Shown: positions 43,636 through 51,800 of the stretch, piece after piece
How the letters are laid out: the number at the start of each line of letters is the position of its first letter
Position numbering within the stretch: the stretch's first letter is position 1
IMG/VR virus record: IMGVR_UViG_3300047562_003246
Span: 121,238 to 185,237 of that record
Strand: one strand, 5' to 3'
Origin: a virus
Length of the DNA stretch: 64,000 bases
Made by a program: the position numbers and the translations under genes
The notes under the pieces: generated by a model
What the model was told of the DNA's origin: nothing
The model's database searches: none
What the model saw: only the letters and a program-made list of their open reading frames with translations

Positions 43636-43676
43636 GGACTGCCATGTCAGATTATTCGTAATGAAAGGTGATAAGC

Positions 43677-44303
43677 ATGGCTGTCTCATTTTTTCGAAAA
43701 CTATGCCGCTTTTTGTGCGGTTGTTTCGAAGATGAATGTGTACCATTTCCGGAAGGTTTCAATTTCAGAAGTCCACGCCAAGTGGACGAATTCGTGAACG
43801 AGGAAAAAGTTATGGCAAGAGTCGAAATGGCAGTCATGGAAGTTGATCTTCCAGATGCAACGCTCGCGAAAAATGTTGACTTGCAGCTTCTAGAGGTGTC
43901 TTTTGACGAAGCACCTCAGTACAACCAAGTGCTTCGCTTGGCTCGTACAGAACGAGTTGCTCGTTACATCGTTCCAGAAAATGCCGTTTACAACCTGCGA
44001 TTAGGTTACGCAGACGATAACGGCAATGGCAATCTTCAAGTTTCGTGGGCAGCTCCGGTTCAGTTGACGCACGAAGATACTTTGGCACCCGATGCTCCAG
44101 GTCCATTCGGTGAAATCCGTATGGTTGACGAATATGTTGTGGACGAGGAGCCAGGAGAGCCTACACCTCCAGGCGAGCCTCTGCCACCAGTTGAAGAACC
44201 ACCGGTTGAAGAACCACCGGTTGAAGAACCACCGGTTGAAGAGCCGCCGGTTGAACCACTACCTGGAGAGCCGGGCGAAGACGGGACACAGCCTCAGGCT
44301 TAA
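43677..44303 (+). CDS. Proline-rich repeat protein
   Basis: A 208-residue protein. ATG at 43677 has AAAGGTG upstream; a GTG nine bases earlier is possible. A Cys-rich N-terminus (FRKLCRFLCGCFEDEC) could be a membrane anchor or lipid-modification site. A beta-rich domain of about 100 residues follows; its end (YNLRLGYADDNGNGNLQVSWAAP region) is fibronectin-like in feel. The tail is Pro/Glu-rich with four VEEPP repeats. Such tails are frequent in virion surface proteins; that role is inferred. Confidence 0.7.
   Translation: MAVSFFRKLCRFLCGCFEDECVPFPEGFNFRSPRQVDEFVNEEKVMARVEMAVMEVDLPDATLAKNVDLQLLEVSFDEAPQYNQVLRLARTERVARYIVPENAVYNLRLGYADDNGNGNLQVSWAAPVQLTHEDTLAPDAPGPFGEIRMVDEYVVDEEPGEPTPPGEPLPPVEEPPVEEPPVEEPPVEEPPVEPLPGEPGEDGTQPQA
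44190..44249 (+). repeat. 15-bp tandem repeat, four units
   Basis: Four units of GTTGAAGAACCACCG (the last with two substitutions) encode VEEPP repeats in the preceding protein. Confidence 0.88.
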
Positions 44304-44328
44304 TTTCAATTTCGCTTGAATCAATCGT

Positions 44329-44365
44329 AAAGCTGGCAGCATAAAACCTGCCAGCTTTTTTTTTT
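44329..44365 (+). terminator. Rho-independent terminator
   Basis: AAAGCTGGCAG pairs with CTGCCAGCTTT with an eight-base loop, then a run of ten T residues (44356-44365). It lies 29 bases upstream of the next ATG. Confidence 0.92.
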
Positions 44366-44394
44366 ATTTACTACAACAATAAAAAAGAGATGCC

Positions 44395-44808
44395 ATGAAA
44401 AAATTGCCATTCGGCGGGAAGCCTGTGAGGTTTTCAAAAAATGTAAAGTCAACCATCTTCATACGTTTCGCTTACAGACCAGACACGTTCAATACGGAGA
44501 AGTGTGTGCTGGGTGGTCACATCGACTTGACAGCATCGCTCTATGCGACCAAAGGTGCAAAAACAGTGTGCATGCGTGACTCCCTTGTCGACGAGGAACA
44601 TCGTTTCAAGTTCGACGAGGCTGACGCGTTTACATCCGAGCCAGCTGAGTACGCCTTGAAGAAAGTGCAAGGCGTTCTTACATCAGCGGTGAAAGTCCCT
44701 GGCGACATCAAAACGCAGAGGCTTATCGCTGAGCATATCGCTGGTTTGGTTGAGTATGTCAAGAAAGAAATGTCTCCAGAACGGATTCGAAAAATTGCAA
44801 AAGGTTAG
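44395..44808 (+). CDS. Hypothetical protein
   Basis: A 137-residue protein, ATG preceded by AAAAGAGATGCC. It has a basic N-terminus, a beta-rich middle with two Cys and a helical C-terminus rich in Lys/Glu. No family recognised. The next gene overlaps its 3' end by 59 bases in another frame. Confidence 0.65.
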   Translation: MKKLPFGGKPVRFSKNVKSTIFIRFAYRPDTFNTEKCVLGGHIDLTASLYATKGAKTVCMRDSLVDEEHRFKFDEADAFTSEPAEYALKKVQGVLTSAVKVPGDIKTQRLIAEHIAGLVEYVKKEMSPERIRKIAKG

Positions 44809-45223
44809 TATCGTCGTTCCAACAGTAGAAGCCGCTAGCATGCTTGTCGACAAACTATTACATGTTTGTGCAAACAACATGGTGCAGCTGAAAATAGCAA
44901 ACGGAGTTTATTACGTCTGCTATGACTGGGACGAAGTTAATAACAAAGAAGCCAACCCTGTACTAATTCAATCAGAACATGGCAGGCTCGACTTTACTCA
45001 GTACTGGCTGGTGATCACGACAGAAGACGGACCTATACTTAGACGTGTATGGGTATCCAACGACTTCTTAGGTCACATTGACAGTGAGTTAGCAGACCGG
45101 ATAGCGGGGCAGGTAGTGCATAATTATGTAGGCGAGGCGGCACTAGAGTCCGCTTCGCTCATACCCGCCTCAGAAGTAAACCCATCGCCAGTGAAAATCA
45201 CTTGCATGGGAGAAATCGTTTAA
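44750..45223 (+). CDS. Hypothetical protein
   Basis: A 157-residue protein starting at TTG 44750 or ATG 44756, overlapping the previous gene. The body is mixed alpha/beta (KVSIVVPTVEAASMLVDKLL, then YYVCYDWDEVN). No known motif. It ends five bases before an interspersed 14-mer and about 30 bases before the 2H phosphoesterase-type gene. Confidence 0.65.
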   Translation: MSMSRKKCLQNGFEKLQKVSIVVPTVEAASMLVDKLLHVCANNMVQLKIANGVYYVCYDWDEVNNKEANPVLIQSEHGRLDFTQYWLVITTEDGPILRRVWVSNDFLGHIDSELADRIAGQVVHNYVGEAALESASLIPASEVNPSPVKITCMGEIV

Positions 45224-45227
45224 ATCT

Positions 45228-45241
45228 GTAGGATCCTGCGC
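45228..45241 (+). repeat. Interspersed 14-mer, copy 8 (plus)
   Basis: Exact copy in the intergenic gap, four bases after one stop codon and 13 bases before the next ATG; it replaces the usual ribosome-site position there. Confidence 0.85.
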
Positions 45242-45254
45242 TGGATAGTTGAAC

Positions 45255-46523
45255 ATGAGTGAATTGCAGCCGTCAACAAGTTTCACCGGAAAACTGACTC
45301 GTAGTAGTTCAGGGTGGATTTTGTTAAGCCTTCCTTCGGCTATTCAGCGTGGATTTTTTCAGATTCTTGATGCTCCTGGTGCTGAATTACCGAAACGCAA
45401 TGGCAGAATAAATTGTCACGTTTCGGTAATTCGCCCAGAGGAGCTAGAAAAGATCGGCAATCCTCCGATCAACGAGATCGGTAAATCGTTTGCGATTCAG
45501 TTCGGCAAGATCGTCGAAACAAATCCGATTGGCTGGGACGAGATGGACCGTGTTTGGTTCATGAAAATTACTAGTCCCGAGCTAGTAAAGCTAAGAAGAT
45601 CCTACGGTCTGTCTGACCTACCTAAACGTAATCGGACAACTTTAGGCTTTCATATGACTATTGCTGTCAGACGCAAGGGCGTTCTTAAGGAAGGTCCAAT
45701 CGCCAAAGAAGCTGATGGCTGGACCTGGGACATGGTGCCTAAGGTTGCCGCGATCAGCGCTGCAGCATTACAGGATGCAGCAGCCGAGCAAGCCTACGCA
45801 CAGCTTGACAGGCCACGATATTCCAATACCATTGAGGCCCTCGGAGCTATAGGACAATTGTGGTCAGGTAAAAACTTAGGTATTCCCAATACGCCTAGTG
45901 CTCTTGCATCTATGCTCACCTTGGGTATCTTAGGAGCCGGATTGGGGTACGGTACTGGAAGGATTCAAGGCAATTTGATAAACATGTTTGCCGACAATGC
46001 AGTTGACCCGAAGAAGACAGCTCGCTCGGGCGCTTTGATTGGGTTGGGTGCTGGTTTAATACCCGGTTTACTGTACGCTGCTGGTAACTATAAAGCAGGT
46101 AAGCCGGTATTTACTGGTGCTTTTTTAAACGATAGAGATCCGCAGCTGCGATATGAAAACCCGTTACAGAAATACAGTTCTTATTCCAGCGGTGTAGCTT
46201 TCGATCCTGACATGTTCGCCAAACTAATCAACGAAGATCCCACCATGCGACAAGGATTGGATCCTAGAGAGCGAGCGATGGCTACAGGTCTTGTTGTTGG
46301 TGCTAAGCATTTGCCTGGACGGCCTAATTCATCGCTGGTGACTCCGCTTGACGTAACGCGTATGGCAATGGGAATGGGTACAGGCTATCTCAGTGGCGCG
46401 GTTGTCGGTAAAACGTTAGGTGCTCTCATGGGACTGTCAAAACCACTACAGCAAGAGTTGGTACGATCAGGTACATTTGCGGGCATGGTTAAAAATCTGA
46501 TTCCAATTGCTTACGGATACTGA
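45255..46523 (+). CDS. 2H phosphoesterase-like domain fused to a Gly-rich membrane-type protein
   Basis: A 422-residue two-part protein (ATG 45255; TTG 45249 also possible). The N-terminal part carries paired 2H motifs HVSV (55-58) and HMTI (133-136), the signature of the 2H phosphoesterase superfamily, whose members cleave 2',3'-cyclic phosphates or cyclic oligonucleotides, including the anti-CBASS protein Acb1. The C-terminal half is Gly/Ala/Leu-rich with at least three hydrophobic segments (about 215-240, 260-285, 375-395). No signal peptide. The fusion suggests an injected or membrane-tethered enzyme; target is unknown. Confidence 0.65.
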   Translation: MSELQPSTSFTGKLTRSSSGWILLSLPSAIQRGFFQILDAPGAELPKRNGRINCHVSVIRPEELEKIGNPPINEIGKSFAIQFGKIVETNPIGWDEMDRVWFMKITSPELVKLRRSYGLSDLPKRNRTTLGFHMTIAVRRKGVLKEGPIAKEADGWTWDMVPKVAAISAAALQDAAAEQAYAQLDRPRYSNTIEALGAIGQLWSGKNLGIPNTPSALASMLTLGILGAGLGYGTGRIQGNLINMFADNAVDPKKTARSGALIGLGAGLIPGLLYAAGNYKAGKPVFTGAFLNDRDPQLRYENPLQKYSSYSSGVAFDPDMFAKLINEDPTMRQGLDPRERAMATGLVVGAKHLPGRPNSSLVTPLDVTRMAMGMGTGYLSGAVVGKTLGALMGLSKPLQQELVRSGTFAGMVKNLIPIAYGY

Positions 46524-46524
46524 G

Positions 46525-46908
46525 ATGCGAAGACAAATAGGAAATAAAGTTGCAACACTAGCTACGAGCCAGTATCGGGCTATCGACGGGCGCATCAGTA
46601 TCACGCATACAAAAACAGGAGCCTATACAACTATCTCTGTGCGAGAAGCAAAGAAGAAGTTATCGGAAGTTGTCGAGGATTACAAAGCAATTGAAAAACG
46701 ACACAACTTTGTTGCTGACAAGATTCGTAAGTTCCACGAAGATATGAAAGCCGTGATCTACGAAGCTGAAATACAAGGGCCACCAGAAGAACAGGATATA
46801 CTTGCAGAAAGAGTAAGACGAAGAAAAGTACAGTCGCGAGTCGAAAGTAATCCATTAGGCTCAGGCTTTAAAGTCTCGTCATCTGGTTTAATACTGCCAA
46901 ACAATTAG
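46525..46908 (+). CDS. Hypothetical helical protein
   Basis: A 127-residue basic protein from the ATG at 46525, two bases after the previous stop. Central residues are helical and charged (REAKKKLSEVVEDYKAIEKRHNF), suggesting a coiled coil. It lies within the run of Gly-rich membrane-type genes and may be a partner of one of them. No family recognised. Confidence 0.65.
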   Translation: MRRQIGNKVATLATSQYRAIDGRISITHTKTGAYTTISVREAKKKLSEVVEDYKAIEKRHNFVADKIRKFHEDMKAVIYEAEIQGPPEEQDILAERVRRRKVQSRVESNPLGSGFKVSSSGLILPNN

Positions 46909-46918
46909 AGCCTGAATT

Positions 46919-47359
46919 ATGAGCCGCGAATTTAGACAAGCAATTATTGATCGTTTCATCGAAGAAGGTTTGACTATTGATGAAATGATCAAGAAAGCAA
47001 ACTTTATTGCGGACGTGTTTGAAGAGGGAGCCCAGCAGAAAACAGCGAACGCAGCGGCTGCGGGCGCAGGCGTGGGTGCTGCCGAAGCTGTAATCAGTTG
47101 GCTTGCATCGAGACTTGGTAACACGACAGACACAGCACTTCGTACGGCTGGAAATGTCGCAGCGAACGTAGCTCCTACGGTTCTGCTAGGTAGTGTTGCA
47201 TTACCTGTCGCTGCCGGATATTATGGCGGCAACATGTTGGGTAAGTTGACCGACCCAGGTGATGCGAAACTAAACGAAATCAAAAAACTCGAACAAATTG
47301 CGGAACTTCGACTGCAGACGGAAAGGCTTCGTCAGCAGAAGAAGATCAACAAAGTGTAA
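46919..47359 (+). CDS. Gly/Ala-rich membrane-type protein
   Basis: A 146-residue protein with a charged N-terminal helix, a long Ala/Gly/Val-rich hydrophobic centre (about 42-105, one to two potential membrane segments) and a charged coiled-coil-like C-terminus. Shape and composition resemble internal virion proteins ejected with DNA, but no specific family is recognised. Ends at a terminator. Confidence 0.65.
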   Translation: MSREFRQAIIDRFIEEGLTIDEMIKKANFIADVFEEGAQQKTANAAAAGAGVGAAEAVISWLASRLGNTTDTALRTAGNVAANVAPTVLLGSVALPVAAGYYGGNMLGKLTDPGDAKLNEIKKLEQIAELRLQTERLRQQKKINKV

Positions 47360-47363
47360 TTTT

Positions 47364-47423
47364 TAGCGCGTCGTTGGGTTCCATTATTCCGTTGCAGCTC
47401 ACGGCGAAAACGACGCGCTTTTT
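47364..47423 (+). terminator. Terminator-like hairpin with long loop
   Basis: AGCGCGTCGTT pairs perfectly with AACGACGCGCT (11 bp, 34-base loop) followed by five T residues. It lies 20 bases upstream of the next start. Confidence 0.7.
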
Positions 47424-47442
47424 AATTCTATTGGCGGCTTAA

Positions 47443-47925
47443 ATGACCAGTGTAAGTCTAGGTCCGTTCGGAGAACCGTTAGATTATTCTAGACAGAAAA
47501 CATTCGGTTATCCGTTTATCGATAAAGCTCCGTTATTACCTGATAACGAGCTTATGGCGTCTAGCCAGTTAGTTTACAGATTCGGCTACGGAGTGTTCTC
47601 TACAGCCAACAGAAGCAAACGTATCTATAACCGCACCTACGGTGAGATTATGGAGAACGTTGCTAATCAGCAGTTCAAACTTTTGGCAAGGACTGAGTTT
47701 GCTAGACAGGCTGACGGGCATTATGAGGTCTACATTGAGTGGCTTGAGCCATACCATCTGATGAAGAATCAGATGATGCCTCCTAGAATCGAAGAAAACG
47801 CCGAGGACACTCAGCAAGTACAGGAAGCGAAGGCGGATAGAATAGAGCAAAAGCCTGCAAAGCCTATCAAGCGCAGAGGATTGCGAGGCAGAACAAAAAA
47901 GCAACCCAACTTTACTGGATTCTGA
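47443..47925 (+). CDS. Hypothetical protein
   Basis: A 160-residue protein with many aromatic residues in its first 110 positions (several Tyr and Phe) and a basic C-terminal tail (KPIKRRGLRGRTKKQ). The first part could be a small beta-structured virion protein. No motif recognised. The stop lies one base before the next start, so the two are co-translated. Confidence 0.65.
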   Translation: MTSVSLGPFGEPLDYSRQKTFGYPFIDKAPLLPDNELMASSQLVYRFGYGVFSTANRSKRIYNRTYGEIMENVANQQFKLLARTEFARQADGHYEVYIEWLEPYHLMKNQMMPPRIEENAEDTQQVQEAKADRIEQKPAKPIKRRGLRGRTKKQPNFTGF

Positions 47926-47926
47926 T

Positions 47927-48772
47927 ATGCCTATTCGTTTGAGAAATAACGAACAAATCAACGCAGCCAAAGCATTGCGTAAAGAGCTACTTGATAAGCA
48001 GTTGTTCTCTGGCGCTTTGAACGATGCTGCGTTGGGAGCGGGTATTGGTTCTAGCGCTGTCGGTTTGGCTTATCTGGCCAAGCTGCTAGGCACAGCTATG
48101 AAACGTAAGTCTTATCAACCTCAAGCAGAGCCAAGCGCTGTTATTCACATTAAGCCTAAAAAGAAAAACGATCCCAATAACTTTTCAGATCAAGACAAGT
48201 TAGCAGGCATCACAGATGTTTTGCAGGCCAGTGTTTCTGGTACCGGAGCGAGTAATCCAAACCAACTGCCCTATGGCTTGCCGTTACGAGCACTTGCTTT
48301 GCTTTCGGGATTAGGCGGTGGAGCTTATCTAGCAAATAAGTTCAACGTTGATGTGAAGGACGTTACGCTTGATCAAGAACTTGAAAGAGCAAAACAAGAA
48401 TTCGAAGCTGCTTTAAACGAACAAGATCCGACGATACCGGCTGAGAACACAAAATTAGCTAGCGCCTTTGTTCGCATGGAAAAAGCTATTTCACAGTCAG
48501 GTATCGAGAAACTTGCAAAACTTGATAAGACAGCGGCGAACGAGCTATCCGGTAGACTAGGCGAACTGTTAGGTGTTTACGCTTTGATGGCTATGCTTGG
48601 CGGCGGAACAGCGGCTTACTACGGGTATAACAGTGCGTTAAAAGGTCGTAAGTCAAAACAGTATGAGCTGGCTAACGCAGCAAGAGTGCAGCGTAAGCGT
48701 ATGACTGATCCGCAAAGACCGGTAGCAGTTTTAGATCAAGAAAAAGAACAAGACCAATTACCACCGGTCTAG
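47927..48772 (+). CDS. Gly/Ala-rich membrane-type protein
   Basis: A 281-residue protein with hydrophobic segments near 30-60 and 130-155 and another near 225-250 (GVYALMAMLGGGTAAYYGYN), separated by charged stretches. No signal peptide or known domain. Together with the genes at 45255, 46919 and 36739 it forms a group of membrane-prone proteins that could be virion-ejected. It ends just upstream of the RNA polymerase gene, separated by a terminator. Confidence 0.65.
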   Translation: MPIRLRNNEQINAAKALRKELLDKQLFSGALNDAALGAGIGSSAVGLAYLAKLLGTAMKRKSYQPQAEPSAVIHIKPKKKNDPNNFSDQDKLAGITDVLQASVSGTGASNPNQLPYGLPLRALALLSGLGGGAYLANKFNVDVKDVTLDQELERAKQEFEAALNEQDPTIPAENTKLASAFVRMEKAISQSGIEKLAKLDKTAANELSGRLGELLGVYALMAMLGGGTAAYYGYNSALKGRKSKQYELANAARVQRKRMTDPQRPVAVLDQEKEQDQLPPV

Positions 48773-48802
48773 TTTAGCTAGTCAATAAACAGATGTACAA
48801 TG

Positions 48803-48835
48803 AAACGGCTGCTATTTGGCAGTCGTTTTTTTTTT
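48803..48835 (+). terminator. Rho-independent terminator
   Basis: AAACGGCTGC pairs with GCAGTCGTTT (one G-U), six-base loop, ten T residues. A TACAAT element overlaps just upstream (48796-48801). It lies 20 bases before the RNA polymerase ATG. Confidence 0.9.
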
Positions 48836-48855
48836 CTATGTAGCAAAGTAATCAA

Positions 48856-51800
48856 ATGTCACAAGAAGATATTACTCAGCAATCACCTGTACAACCTGCC
48901 GTGACTTTTCGTGACGTTACTGATCCTGTACAGACCCGAGAAGCTTTGTATGGTGGTGTGTTAAAAGCTTTGCAAGAATTACCACCAGCAGAATCTAAAA
49001 CTCACCAACTGACTCTTGGTAACGTTCGTTATATGGAAGAAGATAATGATGACGAAGACCAGCAAGAGTTGGCGATGGATACTCGGACGACGCTGGGTAG
49101 AAGAATCAAAGGCACTTGGAATCTAATCAACAAGTCAACGGGTCAAGTTGTTGATAGTAAAGAGCAAGTGTTAGGCGTAGTGCCTAGAGTCACTGATAAT
49201 GGCTCGTTCATCTTTAACGGTTCACGCTATGCGTTTGGCCTACAGCAGCGAATTAACCCAGGTTCCTATGCGAGAGTCAAAGCTAACGGCGAGCTAGAAG
49301 CGCTGGTCAACGTTGCTCGGTCCACAGGCGCAAGACACAGGTATCTGTTAGACCCAGAGACTGAACAAATTTCGTTCAATGTTCAGAACAGCAAGATTCC
49401 AGTAGCGGATGTTTTAGAGATACTCGGAGCTACCCAGGAAGACGCCGCAGCAGCTTGGGGTCCAGAGCTTGCGGAGACTAATTGGAAAAAGCGAGACCCA
49501 AAAGCACTTAACAAGTTGTACGAAAAACTTGTTAATAAATCTGGAGGAGACTTAGACGATACGCAAAAAGCTGAAGCAGTTCGTGCGGCATTTGCTCGTA
49601 TGAAAACAGATCGACTGGTTAATCAAAGAACTATCGGTATTGACACTGACGCAGTCGACAAGACAACAGTACTAGCTAGTACAAAGCGTATTCTAGATTT
49701 GCTGCGAGGGCAGGTCGAGGCAGATGATAGAGATCATGCCGCGTTCCAGACTTATTACAGCCCAGAAGATATTTTGGCTGAAAGGCTAAAACTTGACGCA
49801 GGTAAGATTCGTAGAAATTTGTTGTACAAGGCACAGAGATCAAACTCTTTGTCGTCATTACCAACAAGACCGCTGGATGCTCAGTTTCAATCAGCAGTGT
49901 TTGATTCCGGCATTGGGCAGCTTATGGATGCACCTAATCCGCTTGATATTATTGACCGCATGAGTCGTATGACTGTTTACGGCGACGGTGGTATTGGTAG
50001 TCAAGACTCAACGCCGGATAGTACAAGATTCGTTAATCACTCTTACACAGGCATCATGGACGGACTGCGAACAGTGGAAAGCAGTCGTGTAGGCGCAGAT
50101 ACGTTTATTGCTTCTGGAGCTAAGAAAGGCAGCGATGGACAGCTGTACTTTGACGCAATCGACGCCAAGACACAAAAGCCTGTGACGGTATCGGCGTCTA
50201 ACATGTTTGGTAAGACTGTAACGTTGTCGAAGAAGCCAGACCTGGGCAAGTATTACATTGTGCAGAAAGACGGCAAGCTTGATTACGCACTGCCAGAAGA
50301 AATTGATTATTTCTTACCAGATGTTGAAAAGACATACAATCATCTAAGCAATCTTGTTCCAGGCAAGTCATTGATGGTGCCTAACCGTGTAGCGATGGCT
50401 ACTCGAATGTCTGCTCAGGCAGTTGAGTTAGCTAATAAAGAAGCACCACTTTTTCAGAATGCAGTACCGGGGACAAATGGTCAAGTCAGTTTTGAAGATG
50501 TTTATGGCGACAGGCTAGGCGTTAAAAGAGCCCCGCAGGTTCCAGGAACTGTTATTTCGGTTTCAGATAAAGAGATCGAGTATCTAACAGTCGACGGAAC
50601 CAAAGGCAAAGTCAAGCTTTATTCGGACGCTACATTGGGTCGTAAAAGCCGAATGCACAATACGCCAACGGTCAAGGTAGGTGATAAGTTCGAGCCTGGG
50701 CAGATATTAGCCACTAGTAACTTTACCGATAACAACGGCACTGTAGCTATCGGCACAAACTTGCGTGTAGCTGATATGACTTTCCCTGACACATACGAAG
50801 ACGCGTACGTTGTCAGTGAGAGTGCTGCAAAAAACAAACTTGCAAGTGTTCAGTTATATCGAACTAGACTTGAGTCAAACGCTACACAGGCCAGAGACAA
50901 AAAATCATTTGTGTCTGTGTTTGCAGGTAAATTCAAGCCTGATCAACTAGAGAAGCTTGATGATGACGGCATTGTCAAAGTCGGTCAGACAGTCGAGCAC
51001 GGCGATCCTCTTGTCTTAGCAATGGAGCGTAGGCAAGGTGTAGGTCGAGTGCATAAGAAGGGAGGTGCGTCTTTTAAAGATAGTACTCTTGTACATGACC
51101 ACGAAGATCCAGGTACGGTCGTTGGTGTTTTCAAAGACAAGCAAGGGAATACCGTTGTTAAGACTCGGGTGATTAGTCCTTTGAAAGAAGGCGATAAGAT
51201 TACCATGCGTAACGGCCTTAAAGGCACCGTGGTTGTTAAGCCTGACTCGGAGATGCCGCGAGATAAAGAAGGTAATGTGTTTGACGCTGTCATTCCTAGA
51301 CTCGGGGTCATCTCACGAAAGAATCCGGTGGTCAAGCATGAACTTGCACTCAGTAAGATTGCGGCTATGCGAGGTCAGCCTTATAAGATTCCTGACTTCG
51401 GCGAAATCGAAGACATGAATGAGTTCACCCGAGGTGAACTTAAAAAGTATGGCATTAGCGACAAAGAGACAGTCGTCGATCCGTTTACAGGACAAGACGT
51501 TAAAGGCGTGGTAACTGGCTATGCATTCTTTAATAAGCTCCATCACTTCTCAGAAGCCAAGGCACAGGGTCGCAGCACCGGAAGATATACCGCCGACGCA
51601 ATGCCTGCAAAAGGTGGTGATGATTTGGGCAAGAGTAAGCGTATCGGACTACTTGCTCAGCACGCATTACTAGCCGGTGGTGGCCACGAATTTATTCGGG
51701 GTACAGGACTTGTTCGTGGACAAGCTAATAGCGAGTTCTGGCAAGCATTCATGCGAGGCGATGATCCACCTACGCCAAAGGTCCCTGAACGATACAAGAA

